Assembly (NCBI RefSeq): GCF_900167915.1
Contig: NZ_FUYM01000009.1
Location: 1-64,000, forward strand
DNA from: Rhizorhabdus histidinilytica
Lineage (GTDB): Bacteria > Pseudomonadota > Alphaproteobacteria > Sphingomonadales > Sphingomonadaceae
Direction: 5' to 3'
DNA: 64,000 nt
Shown piece after piece: positions 45,801-54,620 of the stretch (position 1 is the first letter of the stretch; each line of letters opens with the position of its first letter). The position numbers were made by a program, and so were the translations under genes. The notes under the pieces are model-generated. The model did no database searches, was not told where the DNA came from, and saw only the letters and a program-made list of their open reading frames with translations.

Positions 45801-46312
45801 AGCTCGACATAGAGCCGGCCGGGGAACAGGGCCTCCAGCTTGTCGGCATAGTTCGCCGCCGCATCCGCCTGCTCGGCGGCCAGCAGCCGGGTCAGCGCGC
45901 CCTCGCCGCCCGCGGTCAGCGCGATCAGCCCGTCGGTCCGCCCTTCGAGTGCCGACAGCGGCACATGCGCGTCCTCATGCACCGGCCGCTCGAGATGCGC
46001 CGCCGAGACCAGCGCGCAGAGATTGTCATAGCCCGTCGCGTCCTGCGCGTAGAGCGCCAGCCAGTCGATGATGAGCTGATCGATGCCGGGTCGCCGGATC
46101 GCCAGCATCGTCCCGATGATCGGCTGGACGCCCTCCTTCTTCGCGCCGTCGGAAAAGGCCATCGCGGCATAGAGGCCGTTGCGGTCGGTGAGCGCCGCCG
46201 CCGGGAAGCCGAGCTTCTTCGCATGCTTCGCGATCGCCTTCGGGTCGATCGCGCCTTCGAGCATCGTATAGGCGGAGAATATCCGCAGCGGCACGAACGA
46301 CTGGTAAGGCAT
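42845..46312 (-). CDS. dnaE: DNA polymerase III alpha subunit
   Basis: The 1155-residue product has an N-terminal PHP domain, palm with the catalytic MPDFDIDFCE, the GPGRGSGAGSVVAWAL segment, finger region, tandem HhH region and a C-terminal OB fold (VNSVMSALIEDARWRTSAKGKRY, split here). It is the replicative polymerase subunit. In the PHP domain the usual HLRVHS reads PLRIFS, so both His metal ligands are lost and the domain should be inactive; proofreading would rest on DnaQ. A DnaA box lies 50 bases upstream of the start. Confidence 0.97.
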   Translation of the reverse strand: MPYQSFVPLRIFSAYTMLEGAIDPKAIAKHAKKLGFPAAALTDRNGLYAAMAFSDGAKKEGVQPIIGTMLAIRRPGIDQLIIDWLALYAQDATGYDNLCALVSAAHLERPVHEDAHVPLSALEGRTDGLIALTAGGEGALTRLLAAEQADAAANYADKLEALFPGRLYVELVRRGNAEEEAAEEALIDLAYARNLPLVATNPACFAEPEFHAAHDAMLCIASSSYIDTAERPRSSPDLWMKPAAEMAKLFEDVPEALANTLVVAQRCAVAAPYRKPILPSLAGDREGEAEALRRDAREGLEMRLEKLGVTDAEQRQAYFDRLEFETEIIIKMGFPGYFLIVADFIKWAKEHGIPVGPGRGSGAGSVVAWALTITNLDPLRLGLLFERFLNPERVSMPDFDIDFCETRRGEVIRYVQEKYGRDQVAQIITFGKLKARAVLKDTGRVLQMSYGQVDRLAKLVPNHPTDPWTLDRALNGVPELAAEYKGDVEVRRLLDLAMKLEGLPRHSSTHAAGVVIGDRRLDALVPLYRDPRSDMPVTQFDMKFVEGAGLVKFDFLGLKTLSVLQKAVQFLNQRGIEVDLDALPWDDPEVYALLQRGDTVGVFQLESEGMRRTLAAVRPTCFEDIIALVSLYRPGPMDNIPTFGARKNGREEIEYPHPLLEGILKETYGIFVYQEQVMQAAQILAGYSLGDADLLRRAMGKKIKAEMDAQRSRFVEGCAANDISADKANELFDLIDKFAGYGFNKSHAAAYALVAYHTAWLKAHHKAEFYAASMCYDMAQTDKLAIFIDDMRRMGVQCLGPCINHSEAEFAVEQQGEELFVRYALGALKGVGEKAMEQLVEARKAKGPFKSLEDFADRIDPRQLNRRQLESLAGGGAFDELEKERAGIFASAELILAHASSASEQRESGQGGLFGDSPAALAPIRIDRGLHWTLADRMAAEKESFGFYFSSHPTDQVRHLAEANGARSFAALCALPAPVDGGRVNSVMSALIEDARWRTSAKGKRYMMATCSDSSGQFIATCFEENASAELEAAARSGACALLRVELDWRAGEETPRVTVRGLQSYESMQQIKLRVDVETADPAAIPALAALMADERGGRGEMYLKAILPDGSQVQMLLGRDFQLDAELVARIERLPGMTARIGTAGRPQLSVVG

Positions 46313-46361
46313 GATCCCAATCTATGCCGCCACGTCGGATTCGCCAGCCCCCTCGCGCGGC

Positions 46362-46370
46362 TTATCCACA
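46362..46370 (+). promoter_or_regulatory. DnaA box upstream of dnaE
   Basis: TTATCCACA, the perfect consensus DnaA box, lies 50 bases upstream of the dnaE start codon in the divergent region. It may place dnaE under DnaA control. Binding is inferred from the sequence alone. Confidence 0.5.
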
Positions 46371-46523
46371 TCTTCGTCGCGGAACCGTCATCGATCGAGA
46401 ATCTGAATATCTGTCATCGAGATAATCCTGCGACAGTCGGTACGATACCGGATTGATCTTCGGCCCGCCTTCCATAGCCTTCGCGAGGGGCAAAGCTACG
46501 GAACAACTGCTAGGGAGGTTGCC

Positions 46524-47879
46524 GTGCTCAAGATCCATCGAAAGCGCCTATTCGTCCTCGTCACCGCCTTGTTTGCGGGGGCAGCGACGATCGCTGCCGA
46601 CGACATGGACTTTTCCCAGCTCGTCCAGTCGACCCAGAAGGAAAAACCCCAGTTCGCCAAGCGACAGCAGGATCTGCTCGCCGCGCGCTACGACCTGTCG
46701 AACCGGCCGGTGGCCGGCGTCGAGATGGCGGGCGGCAAGGCCGTGCAGGGCGGCGTCCGCGTCCGGCTGCCGAACGGCGTCACCTGGGACCAGCTTGCCG
46801 CCATGTCGCCCGAGGAGATCCAGGCGAAGGGCCTGTGGCCGGCCGGTTTCTATCCGCTGCCGCATCCGCATCACGAGGCTGGGGGCATGGTGTTCCCCAA
46901 ATTCGCGATCGACGAAACCCGCCGCCAGACGGGCCGCGACATCGCGCGCTTCGATCTGGATTATGACCTGCCCGATCACATGCTGCCGAAATTCCCGGCG
47001 CCGATCTTCCTGACCACCCGGCCCGATCTGGGCGATGTGTCGAAGGGCCAGCTCGTCACCACCCAGAATTACTGGATGCTGTTCAAAGACGCGCTCAATC
47101 CCAAGCAGCTCGACGGCCTCCGGCTGCTGCTCACGCCCTTTCCGCAGCAGCAGTTCAACGCCACCGACGACCGGCGCAGCCTGGCCCCCAGCCTTGGCGT
47201 CGCCTGCTTCGACTGCCACGCCAACGGCCACACCAACGCCGCGACGCACACGGTCGGCGACATCCGGCCCAACGAATTCCGCCACCGGATCGACACGCCG
47301 TCACTGCGCGGCGTCAACATCCAGCGGCTGTTCGGGTCGCAGCGGGCGCTCAAGACGGTCGAGGACTTCACCGAGTTCGAGCAGCGCGCCGCCTATTTCG
47401 ACGGCGACCCGACGACCGCTGCGAAAAAGGGCGTCAACACGCTGAACCGCGCCGACCAGGTCCATGCGATGGCCGAGTTCCAGGAACTGCTCGATTTCCC
47501 GCCGGCGCCGAAGCTGACGCCGCTGGGCCGGCTCGATCCGAAGAAGGCCACCGCCGCCGAACTGCGCGGCGAGGCTATCTTCCACGGCAAGGGCCAGTGC
47601 GCGGCGTGCCACAGCGGACCCTATTTCACCGACAATCTGATGCACAACCTGCGCACGGAGCGCTTCTTCAAGCCGAAGATGATCAACGGCCGCTTCGCCT
47701 CGGCGGACGGCCCGATCAAGACCTTCACCCTGCGCGGCATCAAGGACTCGCCGCCCTATCTGCACGACGACCGGCTGATGACGCTCGACGACGTGGTCGA
47801 GTTCTTCAACATCGTGCTGGGCACCGGCCTGACCGCCGACGAGAAGAAGGACCTGGTGGCCTTCCTCTACACCTTGTGA
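46524..47879 (+). CDS. Di-haem cytochrome c peroxidase/MauG-family protein
   Basis: The 451-residue product starts at GTG 46524, three bases after GGGAGGTT; the N terminus is a signal peptide (LFVLVTALFAGAATIAA). Two haem-binding sites CFDCH (from residue 228) and CAACH (from 359) are present, so it is a periplasmic di-haem protein. The regions between match the BCCP/MauG family (FRHRIDTPSLRGVN, FTLRGIKDSPPYLHDDRLMT split over two). Its substrate may be peroxide or a protein. The gene is monocistronic and divergent from dnaE. Confidence 0.9.
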   Translation: MLKIHRKRLFVLVTALFAGAATIAADDMDFSQLVQSTQKEKPQFAKRQQDLLAARYDLSNRPVAGVEMAGGKAVQGGVRVRLPNGVTWDQLAAMSPEEIQAKGLWPAGFYPLPHPHHEAGGMVFPKFAIDETRRQTGRDIARFDLDYDLPDHMLPKFPAPIFLTTRPDLGDVSKGQLVTTQNYWMLFKDALNPKQLDGLRLLLTPFPQQQFNATDDRRSLAPSLGVACFDCHANGHTNAATHTVGDIRPNEFRHRIDTPSLRGVNIQRLFGSQRALKTVEDFTEFEQRAAYFDGDPTTAAKKGVNTLNRADQVHAMAEFQELLDFPPAPKLTPLGRLDPKKATAAELRGEAIFHGKGQCAACHSGPYFTDNLMHNLRTERFFKPKMINGRFASADGPIKTFTLRGIKDSPPYLHDDRLMTLDDVVEFFNIVLGTGLTADEKKDLVAFLYTL

Positions 47880-47931
47880 TGCGAAAAGGACGGGGAGGCG
47901 CGCGACGCTTCCTCCTTTCTTTCGTCGGAGG

Positions 47932-48339
47932 CTAGCTCGCGGTCGGGAAACAGCTTTCGGTGCTGAGCGCCGTCAGCGTGCTTGGCAGCAGCTTGGTCGA
48001 CGCACCCTGATAGGTTGACGAGATCGCGACCTTGGTCATGCCCGCCACCGACGAACAGGTCGCGGCCGGGGTCAGCGTCACTGCCGAGGCGGTCAGCTTC
48101 ACGCCCTCTGCCGCCGCGCGGGCGACGGCGTAGCTCTGCACCTCCCCGGCGGTCTTGCAGCCGGTGACGCCGAGCGCGGCGCAGCGCGCGCTGTTGACCG
48201 CGACCTCCTGCAGCGCCTGGTAGGTCCACGCCATCCGCGCGCCGTCGATGGTCAGGAACATGAACATCAGGAAGGCAGGCGCGACCAGCGCGAATTCGAC
48301 CGCGGTCACGCCCCTCGCGTCGCGCAATAGCCTGGTCAT
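47932..48339 (-). CDS. TadE-family pseudopilin-like protein
   Basis: The 135-residue product has the TadE signature: a short basic N terminus, GVTAVEFALVAPAFLMFMFL, split by the conserved Glu after GVTAVE, and one membrane helix (about residues 14-35), then a periplasmic domain with four cysteines. TadE/F proteins are minor pseudopilins of Flp (type IVb) pilus systems. Its ATG overlaps the stop of the upstream TadE-like gene as ATGA. The other tad genes (ATPase, platform, secretin, Flp pilin) are not in the window. Confidence 0.88.
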   Translation of the reverse strand: MTRLLRDARGVTAVEFALVAPAFLMFMFLTIDGARMAWTYQALQEVAVNSARCAALGVTGCKTAGEVQSYAVARAAAEGVKLTASAVTLTPAATCSSVAGMTKVAISSTYQGASTKLLPSTLTALSTESCFPTAS

Positions 48340-48836
48340 TGCAGCCGCACCATCGCGGTGCGGGTCTGCGTCATCGTGCCCCCCAGCATCGCCGCCGGCA
48401 CCAGCAGGGTGCTCGCCGTCGCACTCGCGCTGATCCGCATGTAATAGCCGGGCAGGCTGCCGTCCGAGCAGGTCTTGTCGCAGCCGAGCGCGCTGTAGGT
48501 CGGCGCGGCGCCACTGATGCAGGCGCAGGTCCGGCCGCTATTGGCGCAGGTCGCGTTGCCGTTGCAGCTGATCGAGACGGTCGGCGCGCTCGACAGCTTC
48601 GCCGCCGCCGCGACATAGGTGCCGATCGCGCTCTGGTCGACGCTGGCACGGCTGTTGAAAGCGATCATCGCCCCCTGTTCGACCGCGCTGTCGAGGCGCA
48701 GCCGCTGCTGATACCACATGGCGATGTCGAGACCGGCGGTCATCACGAAGAAGAACAGGACCGAGAGCAGGGCGAACTCGATCGTCGCCACGCCACGGTG
48801 GTCGTCGCGCAGGCGATGGAGGAAGGGCCGGATCAT
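48336..48836 (-). CDS. TadE/TadF-family pseudopilin-like protein
   Basis: The 166-residue product starts at ATG 48836 with DDHRGVATIEFALLSVLFFFVMTAGLDIAMW split over the membrane helix, the TadE pattern with the conserved Glu. The periplasmic part has six cysteines (SCNGNATCANSGRTCACIS, CDKTC) that suggest disulfides. It overlaps both neighbours by four bases (ATGA), so the three genes are translated as a unit. Confidence 0.87.
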   Translation of the reverse strand: MIRPFLHRLRDDHRGVATIEFALLSVLFFFVMTAGLDIAMWYQQRLRLDSAVEQGAMIAFNSRASVDQSAIGTYVAAAAKLSSAPTVSISCNGNATCANSGRTCACISGAAPTYSALGCDKTCSDGSLPGYYMRISASATASTLLVPAAMLGGTMTQTRTAMVRLQ

Positions 48837-50710
48837 TTGAACAGCGCCACATTGGCCACGCTGCTCGACGTCCCCGACAGGCCGGAGCAGGCGCTGGCGA
48901 CGTTGGTGCCGCCCGACAGGTTGAGCGTGTTGACGATCATCATCAGGCAGTTCGATCCGTTGCCCGACATCGACGCGCCGCCGGTGAGCGTCACGTCGGA
49001 CTTCGGCGCATAGACCAGTCCGGCATATTTGCCGTTCGCCCCGCCGCCCATCGTCGAGGCCGCCGAAGTCTTGGTGGCGAACAGGACGCCGGGCACGCCA
49101 TAGCTGGCCAGCGCGTTGGGCGCGGCGAGATCGAGCGTGGTGCCGCCGGCGAGACTGTAGGTCCCGCTCATCGCGAAGGTCACGTCGGTGCCGGTCATCA
49201 CGCCGCCGGTGCCGTTGGTGAAGTTGCCGTTGAGGATGTAGACGCCCGACCCGAAGGTCATCGATCCGCTGCTGCTCAGGCTGCCGTTGATGACGTGGGT
49301 CGCCGCCTTCGGGAAGATCAGCGTGCTGCCGCCGCCCGTGGTGATCAGGCCGTTGACGCTGAACGTGCCTCCGGCGGCGGTCGGGCTCGCGCAACTCGGC
49401 GTGAAGCACAATATGCTGCCGTTGCCGAGGTTGATCGCGGTGCCCGAGGCATTGCCGATCGTCACCGCATCGCCGACGCCGATGCCGATCCGGATCGTCG
49501 TGCCGCCGGATATCACGATGCCGCCGCCCAGCGTGAAGCTGCCGCTGCCGACGTTCAGCGTGCGCCCGCCGGAGACGTTGAGCGAGCCGAAGCTGTGATC
49601 GCCATTGCCGATCGTGACCACGCTGCCATTGTTGAAATCGAACAGGCCGGTGACGGTGACGTCGCCATTGCCGATCGTCATGCCGGTGCCGCCCATGCTG
49701 ATCGACCGCGCCTTCAGGGTCAGCGGCCCTTCGAACACCGCGGTGATTCCGCCCGACATGACGATGTCGCGGACATCGTAGGACTTGGCCGGGAAGGTGT
49801 AGGTCTTGGTGCTGCTGTTCCAATAGGGCGCGACGTTCGCCGCCGGGCTGTAGTTGAGGATATAATCCTCCGTCGACGAGCTGGTCTGGGCCGTCGGCGT
49901 CACCAGCGCCGTCGTGCAGCTCCGGTTGCCGTCGGCATAGTCCGGGTCGCTATAGCCGCTGAGCTGGTTGACCTTGCACAACAGGCCCTTCAGCGTGCTG
50001 TCGTCCTTCATCCAGTCGGTGGCCGCGCCCGCCTTGTTCTGGACGATGTCGTTCGCGGTCGGCGAGGTGGTGATACCCTTGCCCGGATTGTCGACGCTCT
50101 TGCCCGCATTGACCTGCTTGGCGGTGATATAGGTGCCCCAGGGCACGGTCACCCCGGCATTGGTGTTCACCGCGCAGCCCGGCGAGGAGATGCTGACGCC
50201 GCCGCTGAGGGTGATGCCGTAGGTCGGCGTCGACGACAGCGCGGCGATGCAGGGCGGCGCGGTCGTCGTCATCGCCGTGGTCGTCGCCGACCCCACCGCG
50301 GTCACGTCATAGGCAAGCGCCGAGGAGAAGACCCGGCCGAGCGCGATCGGAACCGAGGTGGTGACCGACACTTGGACGAGCTGCTTCGAGGTCGCCGCAT
50401 CGGTGACGAGCGCGACCGTCGCCGCGCTGGCGGGGAGGCCCTGCGCGACGACCACAGCCTTGGCGGTCGCCGTCATCTCGCTGCTATTGTTGTTGACGTT
50501 GTAGGCGAGCGCGCCGGCCAGCGCCGCCATGTCGGCGATCCGCTGGTTGGCGGTGTCGGCGGCATAGCCGCGGCTGATCTCGACCGCGAAGGCGCCCATG
50601 CCGACGAGCACGGTGAGCGACAGCGCGCCGATCACCGCGACCGCGCCGCGCGTCGCGCGCGCCAGGCCGGCGCCATGCGCCGCCATCGAGAAAATCCAGG
50701 CCCGGGCCAT
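48833..50710 (-). CDS. TadG-like protein with beta-helical, glycine-rich repeat region
   Basis: The 625-residue product opens with a TadG-like N terminus (GAVAVIGALSLTVLVGMGAFAVEISRGYA, one membrane helix, then DTANQRIADMAALAGALAY). The rest lacks the usual von Willebrand domain and instead shows many short Gly/Ser/Thr/Asn-rich strands (TIGNGDVTVTGLFDFNNGS, LNVSGGRTLNVGSGSFTLGG and similar), which read as a right-handed beta helix of surface-adhesin type. Five or more cysteine-containing loops lie in the middle. It is first of the three-gene overlapping set and probably serves attachment. Confidence 0.85.
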   Translation of the reverse strand: MARAWIFSMAAHGAGLARATRGAVAVIGALSLTVLVGMGAFAVEISRGYAADTANQRIADMAALAGALAYNVNNNSSEMTATAKAVVVAQGLPASAATVALVTDAATSKQLVQVSVTTSVPIALGRVFSSALAYDVTAVGSATTTAMTTTAPPCIAALSSTPTYGITLSGGVSISSPGCAVNTNAGVTVPWGTYITAKQVNAGKSVDNPGKGITTSPTANDIVQNKAGAATDWMKDDSTLKGLLCKVNQLSGYSDPDYADGNRSCTTALVTPTAQTSSSTEDYILNYSPAANVAPYWNSSTKTYTFPAKSYDVRDIVMSGGITAVFEGPLTLKARSISMGGTGMTIGNGDVTVTGLFDFNNGSVVTIGNGDHSFGSLNVSGGRTLNVGSGSFTLGGGIVISGGTTIRIGIGVGDAVTIGNASGTAINLGNGSILCFTPSCASPTAAGGTFSVNGLITTGGGSTLIFPKAATHVINGSLSSSGSMTFGSGVYILNGNFTNGTGGVMTGTDVTFAMSGTYSLAGGTTLDLAAPNALASYGVPGVLFATKTSAASTMGGGANGKYAGLVYAPKSDVTLTGGASMSGNGSNCLMMIVNTLNLSGGTNVASACSGLSGTSSSVANVALFK

Positions 50711-50777
50711 CCGTCCCGTCTAGGACGGAATGCTTAACAAAGCGGTGAGACGCGATGGTTAACGGGCGGCGATGCGA

Positions 50778-51449
50778 TCAGTCGAGGCGGCCTTCGTGAA
50801 GCCGCACCACCCGGTCCATCCGCGCCGCCAGCCGCTCGTTGTGGGTGGCGACCAGCGCCGCCGATCCCTCCTGTCGCACCAGCCGCAGGAACTCGGCGAG
50901 GACGACGGCGGCGGTGGCCTCGTCGAGATTGCCGGTCGGCTCGTCGGCGAGCACGAGCGCGGGCCGGTTCGCGAGCGCGCGCGCGACCGCGACACGCTGC
51001 TGCTCGCCGCCCGAAAGCTGCGACGGGCGATGGCCGAGCCGCTGCGCGAGGCCGAGCGCGGTGAGCAGGCCCTCCGCCCGTTCGCGCGCAGGCGCGGCGT
51101 CGGCGCCGTGGATGAGTTGCGGCAGCATGACATTCTCGACCGCGGTGAAATCGGGCAGCAGGTGGTGGAACTGGTAAACGAAACCGAGCCGATCGCGGCG
51201 CAGGCGGGTGCGCCCGGCCGAATCGAGCTTCGCGGCTTCCTCCCCCGCGATCCGGATCGATCCCTCGAACCCGCCTTCGAGCAGGCCGACCGCCTGCAAC
51301 AGCGTCGACTTGCCCGATCCCGATGGGCCGAGCAGCGCGACGATCTCGCCGGGCGCGATCGCCAGGTCGACCTGGCGCAGCACATGGATCGCGACGTCGG
51401 CCTGGTGGAAGGTACGGCTGAGCGCACGGACGGCAAGAACGTCACTCAT
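50778..51449 (-). CDS. lolD: Lipoprotein-releasing ABC transporter ATP-binding protein
   Basis: The 223-residue product is an ABC ATPase of the LolD/MacB group: Walker [12 protein letters not shown], signature [15 protein letters not shown], Walker [12 protein letters not shown]. With LolC/E it extracts lipoproteins from the inner membrane for transfer to LolA. It overlaps the permease gene by 8 bases and is the second gene of the pair. A phage-type or export role other than Lol is unlikely given the partner. Confidence 0.94.
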   Translation of the reverse strand: MSDVLAVRALSRTFHQADVAIHVLRQVDLAIAPGEIVALLGPSGSGKSTLLQAVGLLEGGFEGSIRIAGEEAAKLDSAGRTRLRRDRLGFVYQFHHLLPDFTAVENVMLPQLIHGADAAPARERAEGLLTALGLAQRLGHRPSQLSGGEQQRVAVARALANRPALVLADEPTGNLDEATAAVVLAEFLRLVRQEGSAALVATHNERLAARMDRVVRLHEGRLD

Positions 51450-52692
51450 AGCGGAGCACCTCGACGGGATCGGTGCTCGCCGCCTTCCATGCCGGATAGA
51501 GCGTCGACAGGAAGCTGAAGCCCAGCGCCATGACGATGATCGCGGTCACCTCGACCGGGTCGCTCTTGGCGGGGAGCTCGGTCAGGAAGCGGATCGACGG
51601 GTCCCACAGATTCTGGCCGGTGACGAACTGGACGAAATTGACCACCGCCTGCCGGTAGAAGAGAAAGACCGCGCCAAGCGCGATGCCGGCGCCGGTGCCG
51701 AGCACGCCGATCACCGTGCCCACCGTCATGAAGATCTTCATCAGCGCGGCGCGCGAGGCACCCATCGTCCGCAGGATCGCGATGTCGCGCCGCTTGGCGC
51801 GGACCAGCATGATCAGCGACGACAATATGTTGAACACCGCGACGAGGATGATCAGCGACAGGACGACGAACATCGTCACCCGCTCGACGGCCAGCGCCTC
51901 GAACAGCGAGCTGTTGAGCGCCCGCCAGTCGCGGACCTCTCCCTGCCTGGCGATGAGCGGCTTGAGCGGCGCCAATATGTCGCCGACCCGGTCGGCATCG
52001 ACTGTCTGGATCTCGATCATTCCGACCGCGTCGTCGAGCATCAGCAGCGTCTGCGCGTCCGACATCGGCATCACCACGAACGCCTTGTCATAGTCGTAGA
52101 CACCGACTTCGAAGATCGCGGCGACCTGATAGGAGACGATGCGCGGCACGGTGCCGAACGGCGTCGTCTGCCCTTGCGGGCTGATCAGGCTGATCTGGCT
52201 GCCGAGGTCGGCCCCGAGCTGCTCGGCGAGCCGCGCGCCGATCGCGACCCGGCCCGAACCGGGGGTCAGCGCGTCGAGCGAGCCGCGCACCACCTTGCCC
52301 TGGATCACCGGGTTGCGGCGGATATCCTCGAGCGTCATGCCACGCACCAGCACACCTTCGACCCGGCCGCCGAAGCTCGCCATCAGCGGCTGCTCGATCA
52401 GCGGTGTCGCCGATACGACGCCCGGCAGCTTGCGCGCATCGGCGGCGATCCGGCGCCAGTCGTCGAGCTTGCCGTCATAGCCTTGCACAACGGCATGGCC
52501 GTTGAGGCCGACGATCTTGTCGAACAGCTCCGCGCGGAAGCCGTTCATCACGCTCATCACCACGATCAGCGCGGCGACGCCGAGCGCGACCGCGACCAGG
52601 CTGATCGACGCGACGAGGAAGATGAACGCCTCCCCCCTGCCCGGCAGCAGGTAGCGCTTGGCGATCATCCGTTCGTAGCGGTTGAGGATCAT
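51442..52692 (-). CDS. Lipoprotein-releasing ABC transporter permease (LolC/LolE family)
   Basis: The 416-residue product has four membrane helices (about 25-48, 270-300, 320-345 and 375-400) with a large periplasmic loop, the FtsX/MacB-type layout. The N terminus [20 protein letters not shown] and the [16 protein letters not shown] coupling helix are typical of LolC/LolE. Only one permease gene is present, so the transporter probably uses a LolF-like homodimer or a single type. lolD follows with overlapping reading frames. Confidence 0.94.
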   Translation of the reverse strand: MILNRYERMIAKRYLLPGRGEAFIFLVASISLVAVALGVAALIVVMSVMNGFRAELFDKIVGLNGHAVVQGYDGKLDDWRRIAADARKLPGVVSATPLIEQPLMASFGGRVEGVLVRGMTLEDIRRNPVIQGKVVRGSLDALTPGSGRVAIGARLAEQLGADLGSQISLISPQGQTTPFGTVPRIVSYQVAAIFEVGVYDYDKAFVVMPMSDAQTLLMLDDAVGMIEIQTVDADRVGDILAPLKPLIARQGEVRDWRALNSSLFEALAVERVTMFVVLSLIILVAVFNILSSLIMLVRAKRRDIAILRTMGASRAALMKIFMTVGTVIGVLGTGAGIALGAVFLFYRQAVVNFVQFVTGQNLWDPSIRFLTELPAKSDPVEVTAIIVMALGFSFLSTLYPAWKAASTDPVEVLRYE

Positions 52693-52707
52693 GACGGCCC
52701 CGACAGG

Positions 52708-52852
52708 CCGTCATCCCGGCCCCTCGGCTGCCTGCAAGGCAGGCGCTCGGGATAAACTTCAGCCAAGGGCTGAAGGCCGGGATCTCGGGCGGCAAGGACG
52801 GAGCTCGAATCTCCTGAGACCCCGGCCTCCGCCGGGGTGACGGAGGAGGCCA
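52708..52852. repeat. Palindromic repeat cluster upstream of lol genes
   Basis: A 32-base core beginning CCTCGGCTGCCTGCAAGGCA is identical to 18321-18352, followed by hairpins AACTTCAGCC...GGCTGAAG and CCCCGGCC...GGCCGGGG-type arms. It fills most of the 163-base gap between proS and the permease gene, both on the minus strand. Confidence 0.75.
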
Positions 52853-52855
52853 ATA

Positions 52856-54169
52856 TCACCCCCTCACCTTCGCGATCGCGTCCTCGACCGACAGCTCGAC
52901 CTTTTCGCCGGTGGCGCGGCGCTTGAGCTCGACGACGCCCTTGTCGAGGCCCTTCGGGCCGACGACGATCTGCCAGGGCAGCCCGATCAGGTCCATCGTC
53001 GCGAACTTGGCGCCGCCGCGCTCGTCGCGATCGTCGTAGAGCGTCTCGATCCCGGCCGCTTCGAGCTTCGCGTAGAGGTCGTCGGCCGCCGCCGCGCAGC
53101 GGGCGTCGTCGGCTCGCATGTTGATCAGGCCGACCGTATAGGGGGCGACCGCGTCGGGCCAGACGATGCCGGCATCGTCGTGGCTCGCCTCGATGATCGC
53201 GCCCATCAGGCGCGACACGCCGATGCCGTAGCTGCCCATCTGCGGCGTCACCGGCTGGCCGTCGGGGCCCTGCACGGTCATCCCCATCGCCGCCGAATAT
53301 TTGGTGCCGAAATAGAAGATGTGGCCGACCTCGATGCCGCGCGACTGCTTGAGCTTGTCGCCGGCCGCAGCTTCGCGCGCCGGATCGCGCTTCTCGTCGG
53401 TCGCGGCATAGTCGGCGGTCAGGCCGTTGACGAAGCCTTGCAGCGCCGCGACGTCGTCGACATCGACGTCGAGCGCGCGCTCGACCTCCCAGTTGGTGTG
53501 GTAGAAGACCTCGCTCTCGCCGGTCGGCGCCAGCACGATGAACTCGTGGCTGAGGTCGCCGCCGATCGGACCGGTGTCGGCCTGCATCGGGATCGCCGAC
53601 AGGCCCATCCGCCGGAAGGTGCGCAGATAGGCGACGAACATGCGGTTGTAGCTGTGGCGCGCGCCTTCGATGTCGAGATCGAAGCTATAGGCGTCCTTCA
53701 TCAGGAACTCGCGCCCGCGCATCACGCCGAAGCGGGGGCGGACCTCGTCGCGGAACTTCCACTGGATATGGTAGAGGATGCGCGGCAGGTCGCGATAGCT
53801 GCGCGCATTGTCGCGGAAGATCGCGGTGATCATTTCCTCGTTGGTCGGGCCGAACAGCATCTCCCGGTCGTGCCGGTCCTTGATGCGTAGCATCTCCGGC
53901 CCATAGGCGTCGTAGCGGCCGGATTCGCGCCACAGGTCGGCCGACTGCATGGTCGGCATCAGCAGCTCGATCGCGCCCGCGCGATCCTGCTCCTCGCGGA
54001 CGATCTGCTCGATCTTGCGGAGCACCCGATGGCCGAGCGGCAGCCAGGCGTAGATGCCGGCGGCGGTCTGCCGGATCATGCCCGCGCGGAGCATCAGCTT
54101 GTGGCTGACGATCTGGGCGTCGGCGGGCGATTCCTTCATCACGGGGAGGAAATGGCGGGAGAGGCGCAT
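52856..54169 (-). CDS. proS: Prolyl-tRNA synthetase, short alphaproteobacterial type
   Basis: The 437-residue product is a class II synthetase with motif 2 around [21 protein letters not shown], split here, the GPTNEEM adenylation segment and motif 3 [13 protein letters not shown], then an anticodon-binding domain. It lacks the ~180-residue editing (INS) insertion of E. coli ProS, which is usual for alphaproteobacteria; mischarged Ala-tRNA(Pro) must then be cleared by a free-standing ProX/YbaK-type editor. It is the last gene before a 450-base gap. Confidence 0.96.
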   Translation of the reverse strand: MRLSRHFLPVMKESPADAQIVSHKLMLRAGMIRQTAAGIYAWLPLGHRVLRKIEQIVREEQDRAGAIELLMPTMQSADLWRESGRYDAYGPEMLRIKDRHDREMLFGPTNEEMITAIFRDNARSYRDLPRILYHIQWKFRDEVRPRFGVMRGREFLMKDAYSFDLDIEGARHSYNRMFVAYLRTFRRMGLSAIPMQADTGPIGGDLSHEFIVLAPTGESEVFYHTNWEVERALDVDVDDVAALQGFVNGLTADYAATDEKRDPAREAAAGDKLKQSRGIEVGHIFYFGTKYSAAMGMTVQGPDGQPVTPQMGSYGIGVSRLMGAIIEASHDDAGIVWPDAVAPYTVGLINMRADDARCAAAADDLYAKLEAAGIETLYDDRDERGGAKFATMDLIGLPWQIVVGPKGLDKGVVELKRRATGEKVELSVEDAIAKVRG

Positions 54170-54373
54170 GAAACGGGTTACTCGCAGTAAAATCGGGCCT
54201 GCCGCTGTCTATGCGGACGCGACACGCGGAGCAACCGCCTCGCGTCCTAAAATGCCGGCCGGTACCGATCGGTCTCTGTTGCCTAGAAAACACACTCCCC
54301 GTCTTTCGAGTCCGGAAACCTTGAAAGCCAATGACAAGGCACCGGGGCGGCTGTAGGAGAAGTGTCACGGAAC

Positions 54374-54512
54374 ATGAGCAGAAAAAACGGCCATGGTTCG
54401 GGGAAAAAGTGAGGCTCCGCCGCCATTTAAAGGGGTGGCAGGTGTAGAGCCTACTAAGGGGGTTGGCGAATATCGTCACGCGGCGCCGGGATCGGGAACG
54501 ATCCCGGCGTTT
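54374..54512 (+). ncRNA. Candidate structured RNA or leader with short open frame
   Basis: A 12-codon open frame (54374-54412, encoding MSRKNGHGSGKK) is followed by a two-part stem: AGGCTC 54412-54417 with GAGCCT 54447-54452, enclosing GCCGCC with GGTGGC. About 30 bases later comes a perfect 11-bp terminator hairpin. The AT-rich setting and terminator point to a short transcript, either a small RNA or an attenuator leader in front of the gene at 54621. No promoter is convincing and I do not recognise a known RNA family. Confidence 0.35.
54484..54512 (+). terminator. Rho-independent terminator
   Basis: Perfect 11-bp stem CGCCGGGATCG/CGATCCCGGCG (54484-54494, 54499-54509) with loop GGAA is followed by TTTGCTATTTC. 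It has no protein gene directly upstream on the plus strand, which is why a small RNA is suspected. Confidence 0.75.
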
Positions 54513-54620
54513 GCTATTTCAGGACATGCCGCCGCCAACCGCCGTGCTTCCGCCCCGTCCCGTCGGTCGCACGGATAGCAGCCGGGACCGGAGCGTTTCC
54601 TCGCCGAGAGGAGAATCGCC

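Larger units (their letters stand above)
54170..54620. other. Intergenic region with possible structured RNA
   Basis: This 451-base stretch is more AT-rich than its surroundings and includes the proS promoter region on the minus strand and, on the plus strand, a candidate RNA (54374-54512) with its terminator. No long open frame in it looks coding. Confidence 0.6.

Noticed and set aside
42863-46456. A 1197-codon plus-strand frame antisense to dnaE
   Set aside because: It mirrors dnaE codons, is packed with Arg/Glu/Gln/Leu and His, and shows no domain; dnaE on the other strand is unmistakable.
52856-54169. Truncated proS
   Set aside because: The missing editing domain is normal for alphaproteobacterial ProS; all catalytic motifs and the anticodon domain are present.
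54170-54620. tRNA, SRP RNA or tmRNA in the proS-pyrG gap
   Set aside because: No T-loop sequence, no GGAAGCAGCC-type SRP loop and no tmRNA acceptor pattern was found.
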